The translations under genes and the position numbers were made by a program. 5,430 bases of DNA, taken from Bacteroidales bacterium. GTDB lineage: Bacteria > Bacteroidota > Bacteroidia > Bacteroidales > JAAUTT01. Location: contig JAAUTT010000384.1 of the NCBI GenBank assembly GCA_012031335.1, positions 1 to 5,430 of the forward strand, given 5' to 3'. A model generated the notes under the pieces. The model did no database searches. It saw nothing but the letters and a program-made list of their open reading frames with translations, and was not told the origin of the DNA. This document shows, in pieces, positions 1-5,430 of this stretch (its first letter is position 1; the number at the start of each line of letters is the position of its first letter).

Positions 1-10
1 CATGATACTA

Positions 11-2599
11 CTATAATTTCATGTCAAAAGGTACAGATTCTCCAAGTCCGTTCCATCCGTCTTCAACAGATAAATTAAAGGCGCCATTACTAATTGACTT
101 ATTTCCATCCTTATTCATAATATAATTGATCCGTGCTCTGTCAATCCCTGTTATTGTTAAAGAAACAGAGGTATTGTTAGAAATATCAACATTTGGAGTA
201 GCATTGGTAAGAGTATAGGAATGAACGCCATTGCTTATCGAAATTTTTGTAACATCTATATCGTTACCCGCAAGAGAAACCAGATTCTTACCGGTAATAT
301 TAAGATTACCAGTTGCAAAATTGTAATTGGCTGAGATAACTTCGGGTGAGATAACACCTGTAACTGTTATTCCGGTTATTGACTCAAAAGTATTTCCCCA
401 GGTTACAGGGTTATTCCAATCATCGCTAAATTCAATTTTATAGCTTGTATTTTGGAAAGAGGAAGTACCATTTCTGTTAAATATATCGTTTGTATTCGTA
501 ACATCGGACCCGCTAAGCAAGAGAACAATTGTCGTCGGGCTAGTTAATTTAATATCGTAATTTCCAACAAGTGTGTAACTTGTATTATTACCTCCGAACA
601 AAGTAATAGTTCCTGGCTTGATATCGGTTGTTGGATCAATAAAAGAAGCAAAACCGTTTCCACCTATACTAAGTTCCTTGGAAGCAGCATTGTAAGAAAC
701 GGATGATATATCAGGAAGATTATAATTATTAACGGAAACTTGTTTTCCTGTTAAATCAGCTTCACTAAATCCATTCCATTTTTCCTGAACCTGTATACGA
801 TAATTATTTCCAGCTACGGATGCAGTTCCGTTTTTATTCAGGAATGAATTTAATTTAACTTTGTCGATGGGGGAAACATTAATAGTAGCAGAAGAACTAC
901 TGGTAATGTCGACATTTGGAGTATTGGAAGTTAAAGTATACGATAATATTCCATCACTTATTGTAATTTTTGTTACATCAATATCACTACCTGATATTGA
1001 TTGAAAATCACTACCACTAATTGTTAGTTGCCCTAAACCTGAATTATAGGTCGCCGAATTTAAAACTGGCTGTGCAACACCCGATACAGTTACCGGGTTT
1101 CCAATATCTTCAATATTTATGGACTGGGCAGCCCCAATACACCAGTTATCTGCCAGGTTAACCTGAAATGGGGTATTATCCCAGGCAAAACTCCCATTGC
1201 GGTTAAGTAAACTTTCCACCTGAGTTCTCGATGAACCTGACAAAGCAATACTGAAGCCGGTTTCATCAGCAATATCCTCATTAAAGGAACTATTTAAAGT
1301 ATATGCCGAAGAAGCGCCTCCATTTCCAATCACTGATATTTTACTGGCATCAATATCATTTTCAGTCCCGGAAACAGATGCCAGATAATTCCCTGAAAAC
1401 TGTAAAATGCCTGTTGAGGCATCATAAGTAACAGTTGTAATCTGCGGTTTAGTGTAACCACTTACATCGATGGAGTTACCTGATAAATCGGCTTCTCCAA
1501 AGCCGTTCCAGCTTTCCTGAACGGCAAGATTGTAATTATTTGAAGCATCGGATGATGTACCGTTATTATTCAGAATACTATTTATTCTCAATTTATCTGC
1601 TCCCGAAATTATCACTTCAACACGGGAACTGTTTGTAATATCCACAGAAGGGGTTGCAGCTGTAAGCTGATATGAAGAAACGCCATTACTAACAGTTAAT
1701 TTAGTAACATCAATATCATTATCTGATCCGACTATGGATTTAAAATTAGTACCATTAATGGTTAGTTTCCCAGTCAAAAAATTATAGGTTGTATTTGTAA
1801 TCTCCGGAGAAAAGACTCCCGACACCGTAACTGTTGATAAATTTGAAATAAAAAGGTCAGGATGTGCAATGGAATTCCAGTCTTCGGCAAAAGTGGCCAT
1901 ATAAGACTCTCCGCTCCAGGCTGAAAGGCCATTCTTATTTAAAATCAGATTTAGTGCATCTTTATCAGTGTTGGATAAGTTTACATGAAATGCACTTACG
2001 GAATCGACATCAACATTAGATGTATTGTTGCTGATTGCATAACTGTTACCTGACTGGCCCTGAAAAGTAAATTTGGTTACATCTATATCAAAACCACTTT
2101 CTCCTGCAACAAAACCCTTTCCTGCAAATGCAAGAATCCCTGTGGTAGCATTATAAGCAACAGATGTTATTTCGGGTTTCTGAAAACTATTAACAGTAAT
2201 CGGTTTCCCGATAAGATCAGCCAATCCAGCACCAGAATTCCACGAAGCCTGAACTTTAATCAGAAAGGGATTAAAATTTAACGAAAAATTTCCATTGTTA
2301 TTGAGTATTCTGTTTACAAAGGCTCTATCATTACCACCAACAATAATGGTTGCATTAAATGCATCTGCAACAGTACTCGTTGAATTTCCTGTAGTGGTGA
2401 GGACATATTGATCAATACCAATACTGATAATCACCTTATTGACATCTATTGCATTGCCGCCTGGAATAAAATTCATCCCAGAAATTTGAAGAACACCTGT
2501 ACTTGAATTGTATGATGCGCTGTTAATTGTGGGTTGAGCAATGCCGGAGATGATCAGGATATTCGAAAGAAGAAAAACTATATAATATTTTAGTTTCAT
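11..2599 (-). CDS. Secreted protein with seven tandem beta-rich repeat domains (possible adhesin)
   Basis: This encodes 862 aa starting at ATG 2599. I chose this start because it opens a normal signal peptide (MKLKYY, then a hydrophobic run to SGIAQ, residues 1-22); an in-frame ATG at 2662 would add 21 residues ahead of it. The rest is seven repeats of 111-126 residues at about 23-141, 142-264, 265-384, 385-510, 511-628, 629-751 and 752-862. Each begins P-x-[IVL]-x-x-x-x-Y-[ND], then TG-x-L-x-[IF]-x-G, a D-I-D-V-T-K-like segment, a S-Y-x-L strand, an L-N-x-N-G motif and a final W-N. This resembles Ig-like beta-sandwich arrays of large surface proteins. From memory, similar repeats (DI-V-KLT, ILNKNG) occur in very large secreted proteins of other bacteria; this is unchecked. 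The mature part has one cysteine (repeat 4). I see no enzyme motif, LPXTG motif or type IX C-terminal sorting domain. Adhesion or a structural surface role is inference. It follows the lipoprotein gene by 120 bases. Confidence 0.85.
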   Translation of the reverse strand: MKLKYYIVFLLSNILIISGIAQPTINSASYNSSTGVLQISGMNFIPGGNAIDVNKVIISIGIDQYVLTTTGNSTSTVADAFNATIIVGGNDRAFVNRILNNNGNFSLNFNPFLIKVQASWNSGAGLADLIGKPITVNSFQKPEITSVAYNATTGILAFAGKGFVAGESGFDIDVTKFTFQGQSGNSYAISNNTSNVDVDSVSAFHVNLSNTDKDALNLILNKNGLSAWSGESYMATFAEDWNSIAHPDLFISNLSTVTVSGVFSPEITNTTYNFLTGKLTINGTNFKSIVGSDNDIDVTKLTVSNGVSSYQLTAATPSVDITNSSRVEVIISGADKLRINSILNNNGTSSDASNNYNLAVQESWNGFGEADLSGNSIDVSGYTKPQITTVTYDASTGILQFSGNYLASVSGTENDIDASKISVIGNGGASSAYTLNSSFNEDIADETGFSIALSGSSRTQVESLLNRNGSFAWDNTPFQVNLADNWCIGAAQSINIEDIGNPVTVSGVAQPVLNSATYNSGLGQLTISGSDFQSISGSDIDVTKITISDGILSYTLTSNTPNVDITSSSSATINVSPIDKVKLNSFLNKNGTASVAGNNYRIQVQEKWNGFSEADLTGKQVSVNNYNLPDISSVSYNAASKELSIGGNGFASFIDPTTDIKPGTITLFGGNNTSYTLVGNYDIKLTSPTTIVLLLSGSDVTNTNDIFNRNGTSSFQNTSYKIEFSDDWNNPVTWGNTFESITGITVTGVISPEVISANYNFATGNLNITGKNLVSLAGNDIDVTKISISNGVHSYTLTNATPNVDISNNTSVSLTITGIDRARINYIMNKDGNKSISNGAFNLSVEDGWNGLGESVPFDMKL
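14..2533 (-). repeat. Seven tandem protein-domain repeats, alternating A/B subtypes
   Basis: Repeat units in gene order lie at 2177-2533 (A), 1808-2176 (B), 1448-1807 (A), 1070-1447 (B), 716-1069 (A), 347-715 (B) and 14-346 (A, short). A units end with V-Q-x-x-W-N-G-x-x-E-A-D-L-x-G and a strand leading to a Y/F. B units end with a D/N-W-N segment of variable length and then [IV]-T-V-[ST]-G-V. The A+B pairs are 242, 246 and 241 residues, so the higher-order period is about 730 bases. At DNA level only short stretches stay alike, such as the bases encoding D-I-D-V-T-K. The array is therefore old and held at protein level rather than freshly amplified. Confidence 0.85.
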
Positions 2600-2719
2600 T
2601 TCAGTCAGGTTTTCTTTAATAAAACACAGGCAAATTAACAAAAGAATTATAACGCAGGGCATTTAAATAGGCCGCTGCTCCATAATTTTTGACTAATGTT
2701 AATATTATGTCGACCGGAA

Positions 2720-3472
2720 TTAGGGAAGAATCTCGGGGGTTTTAAATAAACTGGCTTTTGAGGTACCCTTTGAATAAACACTCCCACCAATAATTACATT
2801 ACGATTACTTATCACTCCCGAAATACCTTTTTGATTATCCCGCGAACCAAAAGTATTTCTCGACAAGATATTAAAATTATTATCCAAAGCATAAACGAGA
2901 ATATCCTCGTTGCTTTGCTCATTAAAAGCTGTTCCAATTATGATAAGCGATCCGTTTTCATAAATTATATCCGACGGGGTTTCTGAAATAGTCGCAGAAA
3001 TTTGTTTCTCCTGGATCACAGATAGATCCTCACTTATCTTCCAGATATAAATATTATTTTTATTATCCGAAATTTGTGAAGTTCCTAGTATAAAAATTTC
3101 ACCTGTTGGCGCTCTGAGGGCTTTAATTCCTTTTTCTTTTCCGGTTTTGAATAAGGTAACAAAATTCTCAATTCCTCTTGTTGACTTACGGATGATAAAT
3201 ATAAACACATCGGTTTTACCTGCTTCAATCAGGGATTGTGTTGTTCCAACCAGGAGCAGGTAATCATTATTTAGGGCAATAATATCATGCAATTCATCCG
3301 AAACACCAATGATACCATAATCGTGAGACCATATAGAATCTCCGTTTTGGGACAATACCAGTAACCAACCTTGCCGGCCTTTTATTGTAGCGTTTATACT
3401 CTCGGTAAAACCTGCAACATATATTTCACTAGCTGAAGAATAAACAGCATAAATTTTCTCGTCTTTTATCAC
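2720..3472 (-). CDS. C-terminal part of frameshifted beta-propeller lipoprotein (blades 3-7)
   Basis: This open frame of up to 250 residues has no signal peptide. Its only start near the 5' end is a GTG at 3472 inside the preceding frame. It carries five beta-propeller-like blades of about 41-59 residues. Each has a pattern such as D-x-I-x-x-x-x-[DN]-x-[YI]-[LIV]-x-G-[TFS]-x-x-x and then a second hydrophobic strand ending in an aromatic and FG/YG. The first blade continues directly from the frame above: the upstream piece ends its matching sequence in L-G-G-D-K and this frame continues D-E-K-I-Y-A-V-Y. A separate protein starting at the GTG would be cytoplasmic and would have an open, incomplete propeller. 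I therefore read it as the distal part of the lipoprotein gene that begins at 3878. The exact family is not identified; it resembles SBBP/kelch-like propellers of secreted Bacteroidota proteins. Confidence 0.75.
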   Translation of the reverse strand: MIKDEKIYAVYSSASEIYVAGFTESINATIKGRQGWLLVLSQNGDSIWSHDYGIIGVSDELHDIIALNNDYLLLVGTTQSLIEAGKTDVFIFIIRKSTRGIENFVTLFKTGKEKGIKALRAPTGEIFILGTSQISDNKNNIYIWKISEDLSVIQEKQISATISETPSDIIYENGSLIIIGTAFNEQSNEDILVYALDNNFNILSRNTFGSRDNQKGISGVISNRNVIIGGSVYSKGTSKASLFKTPEILP

Positions 3473-3878
3473 CTCCTAAACGCCGGCTCCACATTTCCTC
3501 GCCATTGGGTGTGGTTTTAACAATAAAAGCATCGGTTTGCCCACCGCTGTTAACCGAATAACCTGCTGCAATAACATTATTATCCTGATCCAAAGTCAAA
3601 TCGCAGCCTACATCTTCCTTATCATTTCCGTAAAATTTTGGAGACCAGTCAACTTCGTTTCCATATTTATCAGTTTTAATCAGAACCAAGTCCTTTTGAA
3701 TTGTACCGGTAAGATAATATTCATCTCCTGATTCTAATACAGCATTAATACTATCAGTTAAGGAGCCTCCAAAAACCTTTAGAAAGTAGTCGGCCTGAGA
3801 ACTGCTAATTTCTGTATCCTTCTTGCAGGAGCAAATAAATGCAGAAATGATTAATATTGAAATAAGATGTTTATTCAT
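3429..3878 (-). CDS. N-terminal part of beta-propeller lipoprotein (signal and blades 1-2), frame broken near 3465
   Basis: This encodes 149 residues as read. Residues 1-18 are a lipoprotein signal (MNKHLISILIISAFICSC), with Cys18 the best acylation site and Cys16 an alternative. The following K-K-D-T-E is charged and loosely like the surface-export signals known from Bacteroidota lipoproteins. Residues 30-36 (D-Y-F-L-K-V-F) look like an isolated propeller strand. Residues 37-84 and 85-136 are two blades of the same type as those in the next frame. The last eleven residues after K138 (R-R-E-N-L-C-C-L-F-F-S) do not match a blade and are out-of-frame read-through. Removing one A restores a 385-residue protein. 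The start ATG lies nine bases after the barrel gene stop and has a purine-rich AAGGAAGG just before it. The role is unknown; as a surface or periplasmic propeller it would probably bind a protein or glycan partner. Confidence 0.8.
   Translation of the reverse strand: MNKHLISILIISAFICSCKKDTEISSSQADYFLKVFGGSLTDSINAVLESGDEYYLTGTIQKDLVLIKTDKYGNEVDWSPKFYGNDKEDVGCDLTLDQDNNVIAAGYSVNSGGQTDAFIVKTTPNGEEMWSRRLGGDKRRENLCCLFFS
3461..3477 (-). other. Frameshift junction: AGGAGGTGAT followed by AAAA
   Basis: On the minus strand the bases read AGGAGGTGAT (3477-3468), AAAA (3467-3464), GAC (3463-3461). Upstream frame: GGA GGT GAT AAA AGA CGA. Downstream frame: AAA, one A skipped, then GAC GAG AAA. Skipping one A joins L-G-G-D-K to D-E-K-I-Y-A-V and rebuilds a normal blade. 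The simplest reading is a one-base insertion, by mutation or sequencing error in a short A run. The A run is only four long, and AGGAGGTGAT is a perfect complement of the 16S rRNA 3' end, so programmed +1 slippage cannot be excluded. Confidence 0.8.
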
Positions 3879-3887
3879 CCTTCCTTA
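3879..3887 (-). promoter_or_regulatory. Purine-rich ribosome-binding site of the lipoprotein gene
   Basis: The whole gap between the barrel gene stop (TGA) and the lipoprotein ATG is TAAGGAAGG. AAGGA sits three bases before the ATG, closer than the usual Shine-Dalgarno spacing. With a nine-base gap, coupled translation from the upstream gene is likely. Bacteroidota generally rely little on Shine-Dalgarno pairing, so its importance is uncertain. Confidence 0.4.
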
Positions 3888-4979
3888 TCAATTATTGTTG
3901 GGAACTACTGTATTCTTGACCGTTTTATAAAATATATAAGAATACCCGATTGTAAATGCAAAATTGTTCAGTTTTATTTTATCATCGATAAAATTATAGT
4001 AGAACAGATTTTCCTTATCCGAATATCGGGTATCGTCTTTAATATAATTGGTTAACCCTTTGGTGTATATAAAATTAGCACGAATGTATCCGGTATTAAC
4101 TTTATATCTTATTCCAACTCCAGCAAGTACTGAATAACTGGCTCTTATACGGGAATCGGTTATATCCTTTTCAACTCCGCTTAAATCTGAAATATTAGTT
4201 TCAACAAGACTTCTTCGTGCAATTTCTCCTTTTGATTTCAATAAATAATTAAATTGCCCGCCAACAATTGCATAAGGTGTGAATTTCTTAAATTTCCCAA
4301 ATGAATAGTTATAATAGTGCGGCACAACTATTTGCTGCATTTTTTCAGTGAATGATAGCAGTTCCTGATCAAAATTCATTTGTTCTTCAACTTCATAACC
4401 TGCATATGTGTAACCCAACCCAAGTGTAATCCAGGAGTGTGTATTAATGTATTTCTCAAAAGACAACCGGATTCCTGTTTTAATTCCTCCGGGTTTATAT
4501 TCTGAATTAAGATTATGCAAATTATTTGTTGAATAATGCTCCAGTACCGAAACGTTGGTAAAGTTAAGTCCTGTATTTACACTGAATGAGTAAAGTGGAA
4601 TTGTCTGAAATTGCCGGTACAAATTGGTAAATTCAACCGGATCATTGGTTTGAAGTTCATATTCAGGATATTTTGATAATAATGCCAACATAGCATTTTC
4701 AGCTTTTTCCTGGTTATAATCGAAAAGGTAAACCTGAATTAACAACCGATATGCCTGAATAGTCTGCTCCTTGTTAAAACCAATTTTGAGACATGAGTCG
4801 AGCATTGATGGGATTTCTTCAATGAGTCCGTTATCGAAAAGTTCCTGAGCTTTCTTTAATTTTGAAACACAGGGCGTTTCCTGTGAATAGGCTGTTTTCA
4901 CAGAAAGGAGAAATACAATCAAAAGTATTAAAGGGGCAAGACAGGATATTTTAAAATTTCTATTCACAAGGCTTTTCAT
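3888..4979 (-). CDS. Outer-membrane beta-barrel protein with N-terminal TPR-like periplasmic domain
   Basis: This encodes 363 aa from ATG 4979. The start is chosen because it opens a signal peptide: basic N-terminus to K10, hydrophobic core about 14-27, likely cleavage after A-Y-S before Q33-E. A TTG six codons upstream is less likely. Residues about 36-125 are helical and TPR-like (K-L-K-K-A-Q-E-L-F-D-N-G, then A-Y-R-L-L-I-Q-V-Y-L-F, then A-x-x-A-M-L-A-L-L-x-K-Y-P-E-Y). Cys37 and Cys63 could form a disulfide. D113-P114-V-E-F leads into the barrel at about 128-352, which has alternating strands rich in G, Y and F (G-L-G-Y-T-Y-A-G-Y, Y-A-I-V-G-G-Q-F-N-Y, S-V-L-A-G-V-G-I-R-Y) and ends in F-T-I-G-Y-S-Y-I-F. 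This is the architecture of PorT/OMP_b-brl-like barrels with a periplasmic helical domain, from memory of Bacteroidota families. It overlaps the WD40 gene by 20 bases, so translational coupling is likely. It may act as an anchor or export partner for the neighbouring lipoprotein and repeat protein; this is inference. Confidence 0.85.
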   Translation of the reverse strand: MKSLVNRNFKISCLAPLILLIVFLLSVKTAYSQETPCVSKLKKAQELFDNGLIEEIPSMLDSCLKIGFNKEQTIQAYRLLIQVYLFDYNQEKAENAMLALLSKYPEYELQTNDPVEFTNLYRQFQTIPLYSFSVNTGLNFTNVSVLEHYSTNNLHNLNSEYKPGGIKTGIRLSFEKYINTHSWITLGLGYTYAGYEVEEQMNFDQELLSFTEKMQQIVVPHYYNYSFGKFKKFTPYAIVGGQFNYLLKSKGEIARRSLVETNISDLSGVEKDITDSRIRASYSVLAGVGIRYKVNTGYIRANFIYTKGLTNYIKDDTRYSDKENLFYYNFIDDKIKLNNFAFTIGYSYIFYKTVKNTVVPNNN

Positions 4980-5430
4980 ATTTAATATCAGAACCAATAT
5001 AACTATTCCATTCTTCCTGAGTTAAAGCTCTGCTTATTTTACTGCACAACTGATCAGAAAGTACCTTTGACTGAGCAGGCCAAACATTGATATACTCGCC
5101 CGTTTTATTGGGCGCTGTAATTAATTTCTTGTTATCGTTTGTAAATATAAGTGAAAATACCTGAGCTGTTTCATTCATTACAATAGGATTTGTTGAAAAA
5201 AATCTCATATCGTAAACATAAATATTTTTATCCAGACTGGATGAAGCTACAAATTCTCCCGATGGACTAAACGCAATATCTGTAACTCGCACTGAATGTG
5301 GCTGTAACATCCTCACCAATTTACGAGAATATGGATTCCAGAATTTAAGCTTACCGTTTATGTCTCCCGAAACAAGCGTTAATCCATTGGGGCTAAATGA
5401 AAGTGCGTGGATTGCAGCCTTATCATCCTG
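4960..5430 (-). CDS. WD40-repeat protein, C-terminal part (N-terminus outside window)
   Basis: The last 156 residues are seen and the frame is open to the right edge, so the gene is partial. Two clear WD40 blades are present, I-H-A-L-S-F-S-P-N-G to L-K-F-W (about 7-31) and V-T-D-I-A-F-S-P-S-G to I-Y-V-Y-D (about 49-74). A third, weaker one follows, V-F-S-L-I-F-T-N-D-N to I-N-V-W (about 91-117). The tail (residues 128-156) has Cys129, the motif L-T-Q-E-E-W-x-x-Y-I-G, then Y151 and Cys155. I know this Cys...LTxEEW...Y...Cys tail from the ends of WD40 proteins that often carry an N-terminal STAND NTPase, TIR or caspase-like domain; which one applies here cannot be seen. An in-frame TTG at 5319 falls inside the WD40 region and is not the true start. 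Its last codons overlap the start of the barrel gene. Confidence 0.88.
   Translation of the reverse strand, partial: QDDKAAIHALSFSPNGLTLVSGDINGKLKFWNPYSRKLVRMLQPHSVRVTDIAFSPSGEFVASSSLDKNIYVYDMRFFSTNPIVMNETAQVFSLIFTNDNKKLITAPNKTGEYINVWPAQSKVLSDQLCSKISRALTQEEWNSYIGSDIKYEKPCE

Noticed and set aside
11..2599. Recent slippage-type or exact DNA tandem repeats in the repeat gene
   Set aside because: The units are similar at protein level only. Lengths vary from 111 to 126 residues, and DNA identity is confined to short segments.
2600..2662. Upstream ATG that would lengthen the repeat protein by 21 residues
   Set aside because: The ATG at 2599 gives a standard lysine-then-hydrophobic signal peptide. 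The extra residues would put a second hydrophobic stretch before it.
2600..2719. Promoter or terminator in the gap before the repeat protein gene
   Set aside because: A TATAAT occurs on the minus strand at 2646-2651, but with no matching -35 box. A near match to the Bacteroidota TAnnTTTG element (TTAATTTG) has no properly spaced TTTG. No stem followed by a T run is visible.
3429..3472. GTG at 3472 with AGGAG before it as a genuine restart of a separate gene
   Set aside because: The AGGAG abuts the GTG with no spacing, the product would lack a signal peptide, and it would begin in the middle of a propeller blade.
3537..3731. Plus-strand open frame of 64 codons
   Set aside because: It lies wholly antisense to the lipoprotein coding region, which has clear propeller blades. 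The translated product has no recognisable pattern.
3867..4055. Plus-strand open frame of 62 codons
   Set aside because: It is antisense to the barrel gene 3' end and the lipoprotein start. Its Ile/Phe-rich product follows from AT-rich reverse strand sequence.
4980..4997. TTG start giving six extra residues to the barrel protein
   Set aside because: The ATG at 4979 directly opens a typical signal peptide. The TTG start adds a hydrophobic M-V-L-I-L-N stretch ahead of the basic region.

Overview
The window looks like a Bacteroidota chromosome segment. It is AT-rich, and all its genes lie on the minus strand. It has signal peptides ending in A-Q or S-Q, a lipoprotein with a Cys-Lys-Lys-Asp start, a small outer-membrane barrel fused to a helical periplasmic domain, and a secreted repeat protein. 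The genus cannot be read from the sequence. A marine or gut Bacteroidales, Marinilabiliales or Cytophagales-type bacterium would fit.

Layout in transcription order, right to left. (1) 5430-4960 is the C-terminal 156 residues of a WD40 protein whose N-terminus is beyond the right edge. It ends in the Cys...L-T-x-E-E-W...Y...Cys tail seen in WD40/STAND-type proteins. (2) 4979-3888 overlaps it by 20 bases and encodes a 363-aa exported protein with an N-terminal TPR-like helical domain and a C-terminal outer-membrane beta-barrel. (3) Nine bases later, 3878-2720 is one lipoprotein gene split by a single extra A in an AAAA run. Read through, it makes a 385-aa lipoprotein with seven propeller blades. 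Read literally, it gives a 149-aa N-terminal piece and an out-of-frame C-terminal piece of up to 250 aa. (4) After a 120-base gap, 2599-11 encodes an 862-aa secreted protein made of a signal peptide and seven tandem beta-rich domains of about 120 residues. The domains alternate between two subtypes (A-B-A-B-A-B-A).

The close packing of genes 1 to 3 indicates one operon, and gene 4 is plausibly part of the same unit. A cell-envelope module is the most natural inference: an outer-membrane barrel, a probably surface-exposed propeller lipoprotein, a long multi-domain secreted protein, and a WD40 protein upstream. No function has been shown for such a set, and I cannot name any gene with a symbol. 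The most notable points are the frameshift, which sits directly behind a perfect 10-base anti-Shine-Dalgarno complement, and the two-domain periodicity of the repeat protein. I see no tRNA, rRNA, CRISPR, insertion sequence or clear terminator.
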